Positions 8,344 to 18,500 of a stretch of DNA of 36,700 nucleotides are shown in pieces. This stretch comes from Chryseobacterium echinoideorum. Lineage in GTDB: Bacteria > Bacteroidota > Bacteroidia > Flavobacteriales > Weeksellaceae. The translations under genes were made by a program, and so were the position numbers. The stretch lies in contig NZ_VKNW01000018.1 of assembly GCF_007474535.1 (NCBI RefSeq), positions 1 through 36,700 on the forward strand. Direction: 5' to 3'. How positions within the stretch are numbered: position 1 is the first letter of the stretch; every line of letters begins with the position of its first letter. Under the pieces are notes generated by a model. It was given only the letters and a program-made list of their open reading frames with translations. It was not told the origin of the DNA and did not search any database.

Positions 8344-10077
8344 ATGCAAAAAAATGTTGCTGAGCAAATCGTTGAAATGCTCGAAGAAGCAGAAGTAAAA
8401 AGAATCTATGCTGTAACTGGTGATAGTCTTAATTATCTAAACAATGCGGTAAAGAATAGTAATATTGAATGGATTCATGTAAGGCATGAAGAGGTTGGCG
8501 CATTTGCGGCGGCAGCCGAAGCAGAATTAGATGGTTTTGCTGTTTGTGCAGGAAGTAGTGGTCCCGGTCATGTACATTTAATCAATGGTGTGTATGAAGC
8601 TCATCGTTCGCACCTTCCAATGCTGGTTATCGCTTCTACCATTCCAAGTGACGAAATGGGGATGGATTATTTTCAGGAAACCAATACCTTAAAATTGTTT
8701 GATGACTGCAGTCATTACAATCAAATGATTACAAGACCTGAACAGGTTCAGAGAATTGTGCAAAGTGCAATTCAGCACGCTATTTCCAAGAAAGGCGTCG
8801 CAGTAATCGGTCTTCCAGGAGATGTTTCTGAGATGAAAGCGGAAAAAACAACTACCTCCAATCAAATTTTCAGAACAAATCCTATATCACGTCCATCAGA
8901 TTCTGAACTCAGAGAACTTGCAGACATAATCAATGACAACAAAAAAATCACCTTATATTGCGGTATTGGAGCAGAGCATGCAAGCTCCGAAATCATAGAA
9001 CTCTCAAAATTGATAAAAGCTCCGGTTGGCTATTCATTCAGAGGTAAAATGGCAATTCAGCCCAATAATCCTAATGAAGTGGGGCTTACCGGATTGTTGG
9101 GTTTACCTTCAGCATTTCAGGCAATGCATGAGGCTGAAGTTTTGATACTTTTAGGAACAGATTTTCCGTATAAAAAGTTTATGCCTACTGAAAATAAAAT
9201 TATTCAGATTGATTTATCAGCCGAAAGATTAGGAAGGCGTGCTAGTCTGGAACTCGGTCTTACAGGTGATATCAAAGAAACAATTAAAGCTTTATTGCCA
9301 TTATTATCTGAAAAGAAAGATGACAGCTTTTTAAAACAACAATTGGAGTTTTACGATAAAGTAAAAGAAAACCAGATGACCTATGTAAGAGATTCTGGAA
9401 GTGAAAATGCCATTCAGCCTGAATTTCTTACGCACAGTCTGGATCAATTAGCAGACAAGGATGCTATATTTACAGTAGATACAGGAATGTGCTGTGTATG
9501 GGGAGCAAGATACATTACAGGAACAGGAGAGCGTAAACTTTTAGGATCTTTCAATCATGGTTCAATGGCAAACGCTTTACCAATGGCTATCGGTGCTTCT
9601 CTTGCATATCCTAAAAGACAAGTTATTGCTATGTGTGGTGATGGAGGATTATCAATGCTTTTGGGCGATATGGCAACTGTATTCCAATATAAATTGCCTG
9701 TGAAGATTATTGTTTTCAATAACAGAAGCCTTGGAATGGTAAAATTAGAAATGGAAGTTGCGGGTATGGCAGATAACGAAACCGACATGGTAAATCCTGA
9801 TTTTGCTGCGATTGCTCAAATAATGGGTTATCCGGGGGAAACTATTCAGAGACCGGAAGATGTGGAATCTGCAATAAAAAAATGTCTGAAATACAATGGT
9901 CCTTATTTGCTGAATGTATTTACAAATCCCAACGCATTGGCATTACCGCCGAAAATTGAGATGGAACAAGTTCTCGGAATGTCTAAGACAATGACAGAAC
10001 TGATGCTTGGTGGTAAAATGCAGGAAGCGTTTGATACCATAAAATCTAATTATAAGCATATAAAAGATTTAATATAA
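8344..10077 (+). CDS. poxB: PoxB-type pyruvate dehydrogenase (quinone), thiamine-diphosphate dependent
   Basis: From the ATG at 8344 the product is 577 residues, close to E. coli PoxB (572). Alignment by eye is strong: VKRIYAVTGDSLNYLNNAV, then RHEEVGAFAAAAEAELDGFAVCAGSSGPG. This includes the catalytic glutamate near residue 49. The family's PSDEMGMDYFQETN and GVAVIGLPGDV segments follow. The ThDP/Mg motif is CGDGG near residue 430, followed by a downstream NN about 28 residues later. The C-terminal stretch after residue 545 (MTELMLGGKMQEAFDTIKSN) corresponds to the membrane-activation helix region of PoxB. The enzyme converts pyruvate to acetate and CO2 and passes electrons to membrane quinone. 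An upstream in-frame ATG at 8299 would add 15 basic residues and is less likely. It is followed by a terminator. Confidence 0.88.
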   Translation: MQKNVAEQIVEMLEEAEVKRIYAVTGDSLNYLNNAVKNSNIEWIHVRHEEVGAFAAAAEAELDGFAVCAGSSGPGHVHLINGVYEAHRSHLPMLVIASTIPSDEMGMDYFQETNTLKLFDDCSHYNQMITRPEQVQRIVQSAIQHAISKKGVAVIGLPGDVSEMKAEKTTTSNQIFRTNPISRPSDSELRELADIINDNKKITLYCGIGAEHASSEIIELSKLIKAPVGYSFRGKMAIQPNNPNEVGLTGLLGLPSAFQAMHEAEVLILLGTDFPYKKFMPTENKIIQIDLSAERLGRRASLELGLTGDIKETIKALLPLLSEKKDDSFLKQQLEFYDKVKENQMTYVRDSGSENAIQPEFLTHSLDQLADKDAIFTVDTGMCCVWGARYITGTGERKLLGSFNHGSMANALPMAIGASLAYPKRQVIAMCGDGGLSMLLGDMATVFQYKLPVKIIVFNNRSLGMVKLEMEVAGMADNETDMVNPDFAAIAQIMGYPGETIQRPEDVESAIKKCLKYNGPYLLNVFTNPNALALPPKIEMEQVLGMSKTMTELMLGGKMQEAFDTIKSNYKHIKDLI

Positions 10078-10086
10078 ATGCATTAG

Positions 10087-10119
10087 AATCTGGAAAAGCA
10101 ATTTTTCAGATTTTTTTTA
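10087..10119 (+). terminator. Rho-independent terminator of poxB
   Basis: AATCTG (10087-10092) pairs with CAGATT (10107-10112), and an inner AAAA/TTTT stem closes a GCAA loop. A run of eight T follows. It starts 9 bp after the poxB stop. Confidence 0.8.
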
Positions 10120-10473
10120 TCATTATGATAAAATTATTATCAGAGATATATTATGCTTTACTAAAATAATGGTCTAATGTCAGAAATTAATTATTATATC
10201 TGAAATATTAAATGTTTATAAACTGTAAAACTTTAGTGATTTGTATAATATATCGTTTGATCTTATTGTATAGACAAGGCACGGTAATTGTACAAAATAA
10301 ACCTTATGATAGTTTGACGATAAACAGACTGATTTCTGATATTGTTAAACTAATACCTGATTATATTTTACCAGTAAATTACAGGTATTGAACTGAAAAG
10401 TTTTAAAATTCATATTTGTTGTTTTCATCATCATCATTATAAATTATCCTTTAATCTTAAATAAATCTACATC
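10120..10473. other. 354-bp AT-rich intergenic region with one inverted repeat
   Basis: No gene is seen between poxB and the AI-2E-family gene. The only clear structure is a perfect 8-bp inverted repeat, AATACCTG (10352-10359) and CAGGTATT (10382-10389), with a 22-bp spacer. This could be an operator or a weak hairpin in the leader of the next gene. No RNA gene is recognised. Confidence 0.4.
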
Positions 10474-11490
10474 TTGAGCCTGAAAGTTTTTACCCAGCGT
10501 TGCATTATATTGATTTCCCTTGTAGCAGCAGTCCTATTATTGGTATTCGGAATCAACTTCTTTTTCATGCTGTTTGCATCTGTAGTCTTAGCTGTATTAT
10601 TGATTTCGGTAGCAGCGAAATTGAGTAAGTGGCTTAAGATAACATATGCGGGAGGATTAACCGTTACTGTTTTATTACTAATCATAATCTCAGTAGGAAT
10701 AGGGTTGTTGGCATATCCTTCGCTTGACGAACAGTTTGCGCAGCTGCAAAAAGATATACCACAGTCAATAGGCAAACTTCAGGAATATCTATCTAAGACA
10801 TCATGGGGAAAAGATCTTTTGAGAAATATTAAAAATCCTGAAGAAATCGTCAAAAGCAATAAAGAAGATATTTTAAACAGTACAACTGCAGTATTTTCTG
10901 CAACTTTTTCTTCATTAGCCAACACATTTGTCGTAATTGTGATAGCTTTATTCCTCTCAGCAGACCCGCATCTTTATAAAAAAGGACTTCTATATTTGAT
11001 TCCTGATAAAAACAGCTCTAAAGCTGAGAAATTGATTTATAAATCTTATGAAACACTTTCAAACTGGTTAAAAGGAAAATTTTTATCAATGATTGTAGTT
11101 GGGGTATTAACCTATATCGGTCTGCTTTTGCTTGATTTTCCGATTCCTCTTGTGCTTTCTCTTATTGCGATGATTCTGACATTTATTCCAAATATAGGAC
11201 CTGTAATTGCGATGATTCCTGCAATGCTTATTGGATTGGTGAATGAACCAGTGCAATCACTTTACGCTGCTATATTATATATTATTGTACAGACTTTAGA
11301 AAGTTATTTTATAACCCCATATATTAATAAAAAAGCTGTTGATCTACCGCCCGCTTTAACATTGGCATGGCAGATCTTTTTAGGCATATTTTTAGGAGGA
11401 ATCGGTTTGCTTATGGCAACCCCGCTGCTTGCAGTAATATTTGTTTTGATCAACGATTTATATATCAAGGACTATTTAAAAAAAGAATAA
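10474..11490 (+). CDS. AI-2E-family (PerM/TqsA-like) membrane transporter
   Basis: The 338-residue product has the layout of the AI-2E transporter superfamily. Two or three N-terminal hydrophobic segments (CIILISLVAAVLLLVFGI, then VVLAVLLISVAAKL and VTVLLLIIISVGIGLLAY) precede a central soluble region of about 110 residues. A C-terminal bundle carries the family signature FIPNIGPVIAMIPAMLIGL, the LESYFITPYINKKAVDLPPALTL segment and the GGIGLLMATPLLAVIFVLIND ending. Members export autoinducer-2 or act as cation/proton antiporters; the substrate here is unknown. The frame is closed by a stop 12 bp upstream of a TTG at 10474, so translation must start at this TTG or at a later internal codon. 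The start is therefore less certain than the end. Confidence 0.85.
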   Translation: MSLKVFTQRCIILISLVAAVLLLVFGINFFFMLFASVVLAVLLISVAAKLSKWLKITYAGGLTVTVLLLIIISVGIGLLAYPSLDEQFAQLQKDIPQSIGKLQEYLSKTSWGKDLLRNIKNPEEIVKSNKEDILNSTTAVFSATFSSLANTFVVIVIALFLSADPHLYKKGLLYLIPDKNSSKAEKLIYKSYETLSNWLKGKFLSMIVVGVLTYIGLLLLDFPIPLVLSLIAMILTFIPNIGPVIAMIPAMLIGLVNEPVQSLYAAILYIIVQTLESYFITPYINKKAVDLPPALTLAWQIFLGIFLGGIGLLMATPLLAVIFVLINDLYIKDYLKKE

Positions 11491-11555
11491 TTATGATATA
11501 TTTAGACCATTATACATATACATTATATAATTATTATATCTTATGATAGCTAAAA

Positions 11556-11589
11556 AAAACGCTGTAAACATTGATGTTTACAGCGTTTT
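11556..11589. terminator. Perfect 16-bp hairpin, best read as a minus-strand terminator
   Basis: AAAACGCTGTAAACAT (11556-11571) and ATGTTTACAGCGTTTT (11574-11589) form a perfect inverted repeat. Read on the minus strand it is followed by eight T, on the plus strand by only four. It would serve the AI-2E gene, but it is placed better as the terminator of a minus-strand tRNA whose 3' end lies at 11611-11629. Confidence 0.75.
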
Positions 11590-11610
11590 AGCTTATTTTG
11601 GTTTCCCAAC

Positions 11611-11629
11611 TGGCGGAGAGAGAGGGATT
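11611..11629 (-). other. tRNA-Ser 3'-end fragment, probable attachment-site remnant of the defence island
   Basis: On the minus strand the sequence reads AATCCCTCTCTCTCCGCCA, which matches the acceptor-stem 3' end, including CCA, of a typical bacterial tRNA-Ser. The rest of the tRNA is missing: the T-loop positions just upstream no longer match and there is no anticodon arm. A minus-strand terminator follows 22 bp later, as after a tRNA gene. Integrases often use tRNA 3' ends and leave such a copy at the far side. An integrase lies at the other end of the window, so this is probably the left edge of the island. The intact tRNA should lie beyond the right end of the window. Confidence 0.5.
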
Positions 11630-12147
11630 TTGTATCCATTTCTCATCGCTTTATGGATAAGATTTTCGCTGTAGTATCTCTGTGAATGGCCTCAAATAGG
11701 ACATTGGCAAAAAAGTGGTAAAATCCTAATTTAAATTTTACGTAGTAAAACTAAAAATTTCTGCTGAAATCTGCAAGTAAAAAGGCCGAAATTTGAACAA
11801 GTTTTTTAGGGTTCAAACCAAGAATTTAGTCCTTCTCTTTGCGCTTGAAATTTCTTAGTTGAAATATTTCTAAAAGAAAACGAAGAAAAAAAATAAAAAA
11901 AAGAAAAAAAGAAAGCCATTTGAAAATGAGCGAGGCGTTTTGTCAAGGTTTTTTGGAAAAAGTTTTTGCGTAGATTTTTATACGTAAAAAGTTTTTCTGA
12001 AAATCCGGAGGGCTTGACCTTGACAGAATTTAGCTGTTGGATTAGGGAGCGAATTATCTTTGGCGCCTGTTTTTATTTTGATGTCAGTAGCTATATGCTG
12101 ATCAAATCTATAGGAATGCTATTAATGGTAGTAAATAAGTATTGTAG
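11630..12147. other. 518-bp non-coding region at the island edge with purine tract and nested inverted repeats
   Basis: No convincing gene is present; the open frame at 11966-12169 lacks family resemblance and covers a hairpin. A strongly purine-rich plus-strand tract lies at about 11872-11917. Nested inverted repeats lie at 11941-12025: outer arms TGTCAAGGT (11941-11949) and ACCTTGACA (12017-12025), and inner 17-bp arms at 11956-11972 and 11981-11997 with two mismatches. Confidence 0.5.
11941..12025. repeat. Nested inverted repeat (large stem-loop or protein-binding dyad)
   Basis: The outer 9-bp arms are perfect. The inner arms are 17 bp with two mismatches around an 8-bp centre (11973-11980). 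The structure spans 85 bp and lies between the tRNA remnant and the end of the DISARM-like operon. Confidence 0.5.
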
Positions 12148-13238
12148 TTATGGTCTACATTCCCAATGATCTTCAATATCTTTATAAATTACTGTACCAA
12201 TTTCGTGATAATATTCTGTTTCAGATTGTAGCTCTTTATCAATTATTTCAGGCGCAATATTCATTAGAAGTACCCCATCAGACTTAAAATTACTCGATAA
12301 TAGTTTCCAATTCAATTTTAAAGACGTTCTGTAAGGAGGAGTTTTAATATAAAACTCTTCAGGTAAATACTCATCATCACCTACAAGAATTTTCTTTGAT
12401 GGAATAATTTCAATACGCTTTTCTTCCTTGTTTATTATAATATTTGATTGAGAATTGATTTTTTTTATGTTTAAATTCATATTATTTTCTACAATATCTG
12501 TTATTTCTCCGTCGATTTCTATTATTATTTTAAAATTAATGATATCTCTTTCTCCTGAATTTCTCAATTTAAGTCTAATTTGATTTAAACTAACATTTAC
12601 TTTTTCTGTTCTTGAATTAAATGATGCACCTAAAAGGTCTAAAGTTCTTTTTCTCGGATTATATTGTTTATACGTTTTTCCAACTTTGATAATTGTTTCT
12701 TTTTTAAATTTTGGAAATAAATCTAAAGTTTCACTATTATTAAAAAAGTTTAATTCTACAGAATAATTATCTTTAAAATTTAAGCTTTTCACATAATAAT
12801 TATAAGTGTTTCTATTTTCAAAAATTAATTCTACAATATCTCCCAGCAATAAATCTCTACCTCAAAAATGCCGTTTTCAATATTTTTTAAATTTATTTCT
12901 CTTATATATTCCTCTATTCTAGCATCTTTTTCTGCGGTAGTTGCAAAATATAATTTTTTAAGTTTAGGAATAAAGCTTTTAGCTTTTTCTATTTCTTTAT
13001 CAATTTCTTTTTTAGTGAAGTTCTTTCCAGTATATTCATCCTTGCCTTTACATTGGATTCCATAATATCCTGACTCTCCATTTGGTTTACCATATACATC
13101 TACACCATTTTGAACCTGCCCTTGTCGACCATTTTTTTTTATTTCATGACATTCCCATATCTCTCCCCATAGTTTTTTACATAATGTCTCAAAATCTTGC
13201 CAATTTTGTGGTTTAGGTAATGATTTTAATGCTTTCAT
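12148..13238 (-). pseudogene. Mrr-like PD-(D/E)xK restriction endonuclease, split by a one-base frameshift
   Basis: The N-terminal frame (12831-13238, 135 aa) carries a PD-(D/E)xK core: E17 in DFETLC, D47 in NGVDVYG and Q62-C-K64 in YYGIQCKGK, typical of Mrr-like nucleases that use QxK. It ends early as EIYCWEIL. The next frame (12148-12849, 233 aa) has only a TTG at its start and opens with GDIVELIFENRNTY. Adding one base in the GAGATATT stretch near 12840 would give CWEDIVEL, a sequence normal for this family, so the two frames look like one gene of about 363 residues with a 1-bp deletion. The C-terminal 230 residues are beta-rich and not recognised. It lies 27 bp after drmB in the same direction, where DISARM systems often carry drmC. 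A sequencing error is possible. Confidence 0.65.
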
Positions 13239-13265
13239 TATAAAATTAATTTTCTAATATATAAT

Positions 13266-15539
13266 TTATACTATACTTGTAAAATATCCAAATTTTTCAT
13301 CAACCAAGACTCTTCTGTCTAAGCTTAAATTCATTTCTTCACAAGCTGTTTCTGCTACAAGTGAACAGGAAAAACAAGCTGATAAATTCAAATCAAAGAT
13401 GCCTTGTCCATCTGATTCCCAACATAGAGGGTCCGAGGAACAATTAACCGATCTTTCTAGCCCTTTTTTTATAATATCCAATATTTTTTCAGGTTCACCT
13501 TGTGATACTAAACCACCCATACTTCCTTCCGAACCTTCTGCGGTATAAATTAATATACCTGACATTACTTTTTCAGGAGTATTAGAGATGTAAAGTCTTT
13601 CTTTTAAACTGGCTGTTGGATAGCCACAAGAAAACTCTAATTCTCTCATCATTAAATGAGCAAATGAATGTATTAAGAAATGTTTGACACCATTATTTTT
13701 GATTTTTTGCTTTAAACCTGCACCTTGCTCTTTAAGATTGACTTCTCTATTCAGGAATTTTGAAAACCGATTATATAATTGGTCAGAATTATTTTCTAGC
13801 CATTTTTCAATAGCTTCATCATTGAATTGAAAAAACAAACCTTCCCCGTAAGTTTCATTTGCGGGCAGTACAAATAATTCTTCTTTTATGATTGAAAAAG
13901 TGTTCTGTCCTGTTGAAGCTTCCTCAACAATTTTTTCGCCTTTCTCATTTAGCCGTACTATTCGTTCTTTGGGTTTCACTCTAGTAAAATCAAATTGAAT
14001 ATTGGTTACTTTAAGCTCTTCAACTTGCTGTATTTTTGCGAAAAATGGTTTTAATTCAGTCGGTAGATCAATATCTTGAAAATAAAGTCCTTTGTTTTCT
14101 TCTTTATCTGAAATAGAAGAATTTCGTGTAAAACATCTATATTCCTGCAATCTGTATTCTTCATACGGGTCAGTAGGTCGATTATTTTCAGTGTTTAAAA
14201 ACAGAGACTTTAATGAACTTTCAAATTGATGTTCGTCTGATTTTACCAAAATTGCATTGTCACTTAAAAATTCTTCAAAATCGTCAGCTACTTTTTTAGT
14301 CCAATAATCTTCTTTTGAGATGGGATTATTGATATTTCTTTTGTTGTATCGTTCCTCTAATATTTCAAGTGCATCATGTAATTCTTTTGAAATATCTTCA
14401 GCAAGGTGCATTGGAATAAACAGACTGGAAAATCCATTGGCATAATAAACATTGTTTGCCGTTACCAACGCAACTTGCATTTTTTCTCTACCATTTTGTT
14501 GTTCACCACGGATATAACATTTTTCAAAAGGAATAGAATCTGGATTCGACATCTCTATTTCCCATGGTTTTTGTCCTTTACAATTGGGCTGTACATTATT
14601 TATTCCTTCTAAATTTACTTTAGGCTTTTCTTTTGATACGCCAGATCCTAAACCGCAACTTTTACACTCTAAATAAATACTTCCATAACCTTCTGACTTC
14701 GTTTTACTTTCCGTCCAAATTAAATTAGGATTACTGCAACAGGGCTCTATGTCAAACAAATTTTCACCATTATCATCTCGGTTTAGCTGAAATGTTTCTT
14801 TTAATGTTTTCCAAGTCAAAAATCTTGGCCAAGGCATATCGGACAAATGTCCATTTGGGCAAATTAGAGATAAATTAAGTTGTTCAAGTTCCCGATACTC
14901 TCTGTAATTAACTTCCCTGCCTTCAATATTCTTATGTTTAAATTCTTTTACAAAATCTGAAGCATCTCTTGGCGGGGCAAAATCATTTATGCTCGGAGTT
15001 CCATTGTGTTTTCGTCCTTCTTTTTCCCACATATCTTTCCAATTCGAAATTTGTTTAAGCTCTCCTTTTCTATTTTTAAACCATTTCGGAAAATGTGTTC
15101 CAACAATCATATAATCATTTGATGTTCCTGTTTCCCCTGCGTTTTCTAAAGCTGTTTTTATTGGGTGATTTTTCCAATTTGGCGTATTGAAAGATTCGTT
15201 AAGAGCCATATGCGGAACTCCTATTAAGCAAACTAAATTTTTAAGTTCTTTTTCAGTTCTTATAAAGCGAATAAAACGTTGGTCATTTATAAAATCAATG
15301 CCGCGGATAGTGATTTCGGTTTTACTAATTTCATAAATTTTTCTGTCGTCAGAATTGTTTTTGCGAATTGTTTCAACTTTGGAATTTGCCCATTTTATGA
15401 ATTTCCATTTGCTTATATCGGAAATCAATACATAAGAGCCCACTTTTGTTGTAATGATTGATCCTACGCCAGCTGTAGAAGAAAGCAATTTATTCTTTCC
15501 GATTCCTTGATTATATTGATTCGAGTTTAATATTCTCAT
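13266..15539 (-). CDS. drmB: DrmB, DUF1998-domain protein of a DISARM-like system
   Basis: This 757-residue protein matches DrmB. The start (NQGIGKNKLLSSTAGVGSIITTKVGSYVLISDISKW) is typical. A first cysteine region has LICPNGHLSDMPWPRFL, CCSNPNLIW and CKSCGLGSG. The C-terminal DUF1998 domain (about residues 620-740) has VKHFLIHSFAHLMMRELEFSCGYPTASLKERLY, then EGSMGGLV, SDPLCWE and ACFSCSLVAETACEEMN. The cysteines probably bind zinc. In DISARM, DrmA and DrmB form the core complex that recognises and blocks incoming phage DNA; this activity is known from the family, not shown here. The gene starts 4 bp after the drmA stop. The protein is longer than many DrmB proteins. Confidence 0.85.
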   Translation of the reverse strand: MRILNSNQYNQGIGKNKLLSSTAGVGSIITTKVGSYVLISDISKWKFIKWANSKVETIRKNNSDDRKIYEISKTEITIRGIDFINDQRFIRFIRTEKELKNLVCLIGVPHMALNESFNTPNWKNHPIKTALENAGETGTSNDYMIVGTHFPKWFKNRKGELKQISNWKDMWEKEGRKHNGTPSINDFAPPRDASDFVKEFKHKNIEGREVNYREYRELEQLNLSLICPNGHLSDMPWPRFLTWKTLKETFQLNRDDNGENLFDIEPCCSNPNLIWTESKTKSEGYGSIYLECKSCGLGSGVSKEKPKVNLEGINNVQPNCKGQKPWEIEMSNPDSIPFEKCYIRGEQQNGREKMQVALVTANNVYYANGFSSLFIPMHLAEDISKELHDALEILEERYNKRNINNPISKEDYWTKKVADDFEEFLSDNAILVKSDEHQFESSLKSLFLNTENNRPTDPYEEYRLQEYRCFTRNSSISDKEENKGLYFQDIDLPTELKPFFAKIQQVEELKVTNIQFDFTRVKPKERIVRLNEKGEKIVEEASTGQNTFSIIKEELFVLPANETYGEGLFFQFNDEAIEKWLENNSDQLYNRFSKFLNREVNLKEQGAGLKQKIKNNGVKHFLIHSFAHLMMRELEFSCGYPTASLKERLYISNTPEKVMSGILIYTAEGSEGSMGGLVSQGEPEKILDIIKKGLERSVNCSSDPLCWESDGQGIFDLNLSACFSCSLVAETACEEMNLSLDRRVLVDEKFGYFTSIV

Positions 15540-15543
15540 TTTC

Positions 15544-18500
15544 TTAAATAGAGTTTATTTTGATGGCTGCTTCAGGTTCTATTACCCTTAATGACATTGG
15601 CACTTGCCATTTTTTACTATGAATGTTTCCTTCATATTCTTCTATATCAACATAAAGTTGTTCTTGCTTCCTTGCTTGATTTGCTCCATTTTTTTTCCTG
15701 TTAAAAACTAAATCTGTCGAGCTATCAAGATTTTCTTCCAATTCCTTCCATTCCTCAAAAGCTTCTTCAATCCATTGTTTAATTTGAATAACATTCTCTT
15801 GTTTTAGAAGATTATTAATCAGTTTATCAAAATTGGAAAGTCTTTCTTTTCTATTATCAAAATATTCGGTCAATTCGGAAATAATTGAGGAAAGGTCTTC
15901 ATTCGAAATTGAGGAAATATTACTTGCTGAATCTCTTTCTGTAAATCTTGTAGTATGACGAATCATTGTTGCTAAATACAATCCCATATATCTCTCAACA
16001 GATTTTTTTGTGAATGGTGTAATGGAAATTGGCTCAACATAACTGTACATCTTTTCGTGAAACTCAATGAATTTTTCGTAATGGGAGATGTCTCTTGCTC
16101 TAAAAGGATGATGAACCGTTAAAACCAATCCATAATCGTTCCTTGCCACACGACTACTCGCCTGAATATATTCAGCAGTATTTCGAGGCATTGAGTTCAT
16201 AATAATGGTATTGAAACGAGAAACATCAATCCCTACGGAAATCATATTTGTTGCCACTACAAATTCAGGAGGCACATTACCTCTTATTATTTCTTCAATT
16301 TCAATATTTGCAAACCTATTTTGAGCTTTCCATTTTGTTTCTACATTTTTAAGCTCATTTTTAACTTCTTTTCCTGACAATCTTCCTGTTAATTCAGCTT
16401 CTCGTATTGGACCATAAGTATATAAAGAGTGCATTAACTTTTGAGGGCGAATAACTCTATTGAAAACTCTCCGAAGTTCTTTTAAGATATAAGTCTGCAC
16501 CTGTGATTGTGTTTTTCCTACTTCTTTTAAGCTGTTGAAATAAGAGATAGTCGTGTAATAATAATCCATCGCTTTTTCAAAGTCTTTATCATAATTATCA
16601 AAATCAATAGGAGTTTTATCTGATAGCTCTTGTAACTCAAAAATAGCCCGATGCGTCATAATGATAGCAGCCAATCTCATTTGCATCCAAATCTGTGTTC
16701 TACCTGTTGGCAATACGCCTAAGTATTTTCGTTTGGATAAATATTCCTCATTTTCTTTTTCCGCATTATTGAATTTTCTTCTATAAAATGCAAAGAACGA
16801 ATCATCACATTCAACCCCAGATTTGGGAAAAAGATTGACCTTTCTGTCAAACAGGGCTGCAATTTGCAATTGAGTATTTCGTGTAGTGGCAGTAGAAGAG
16901 ATGATCTTTGGCCTTGTTCCATCTTCTCGTGTGCAAAGTTGGTCAACTGCTGATTCAAACAATGCAACAGCTGAACCAAGTGGCCCCAGTAATAAGTGAA
17001 GTTCATCTTGAATTATCAAATCAGGTGATAAATAACCGTTCTGAGGTTTCCCCTTTTCCCAATTTCCTTTACCAAATAAACGCCTCGAATCTGCGTTTCT
17101 TCCATTATCTGTACCTTTTACTTTGTGAGCTAATTGGGCAAATTTGTCAACTGTCCCAAATAGCAATGTCGGTGGGTGCTGATAGATAATTTCATCAGAC
17201 AAACATACAGGAATTGCCCCTTGGTCGTTTTGTCTAACTCTTGCTCGTCTTTTCGGGTATGAAAAGGAGCATTTATTATCTGAACATTTTAAGTGAACTT
17301 TGTTTGAAAACCAATGGTTGTCTCGATTATTGAGATTTTCTTTATCTTCTTTATCTTCACCCTCGATGATGCTCCCGCACCAAGGACAATTTGAAAAAGG
17401 TATTTTATTAGGTTGATGGTTGTTTAGTTTTTCAAATTCGACAATTAAATCTTCTGTTTTATTTGGTAGAGAGTTGTCTCCAACCCACAATCCGATTGTT
17501 ATGGGTTCATTTCCCAACCCATATAGGCCCCAACGTCTTATTAATTCCAATGCCATTATTACCAAAGTCGCTCTTTGAAATTGTTGCATTGTAAGCAGTC
17601 GCAAAGTATATCTCATAATAGAAGCAACTCCACCTCCTTCTTCTTTGTGTAGCTTTCTTCGATTGATAATTGTAAGTGCAATTAATCCAAGATATGCTTC
17701 CGTTTTTCCCCCACCTGTTGGAAACCAGACCAAATCGACCCATTCATTTCTTTTCTCCCAATTTTCATCATTTTCAGGTTTGAAAACACCATCAAGATTT
17801 AACAGAATAAACGCCAACTGAAAGGCTCTCCAACCTGCAGATTCTGTTTTGGAAAATAGGTTATCATCTGCAATTTTATAAAAGTCGAAATCAAAAAGTT
17901 TGAAATCATCTTGTTTGAATATTGGAATTACTTTGTCATCTTTAACATTTACGGAATGCCATAATTGCATAAACATAGCCCCATTCATCAATCGGAATGA
18001 ATCCAAATTACCCTTATTAGTTTCTCCTTGTAATAAAGTCTCGATATTTATCTTCATTCGTTGGTAATCTTTCTCACATTTGTCTAATTCTTGATAGGCA
18101 ATGTCTTTCAGATCTGATTGATATTTCACATCCTCTTTCTTGTTTTTAATCCATTTACCGTAAGAATTTACAAATGCCAGCAACCCATTGATAACCTCAC
18201 TATTTTTTGTATCGGAAAGTACAGAAAGCCATTTGAATTCTTGAGACTGTGAATTTTCTAAAAATAGCGGCAAAGTAAAATCACCTTTATCATTCTCTAT
18301 TGCAGGTTTACTTTTGTCTCTCGGTATCGGATCAATATCAGGAGTTTCGCACTCAGGTAAGTATTCAGTTTCTACTTTTTTATTTTTACTACTCCATTTT
18401 GCGGAACATCCGTGACCAATAGCATAATCTTTGAATTGATCATAAATAAATTGAGTCGTTGTATCTTCATCATAAATACCTGATTCATCTACTGAATACT

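Noticed and set aside
11590..11710. Minus-strand reading giving GHSQRYYSENLIHKAMRNGYK and ending in a stop after the tRNA-like stretch
   Set aside because: Looks peptide-like, but the frame has a stop directly upstream and overlaps the tRNA 3' end; a second frame is equally open. Not enough to call a gene remnant.
11966..12169. 67-codon plus-strand open frame at the island edge
   Set aside because: It overlaps the nested inverted repeat and the end of the nuclease gene, with no recognisable motif.
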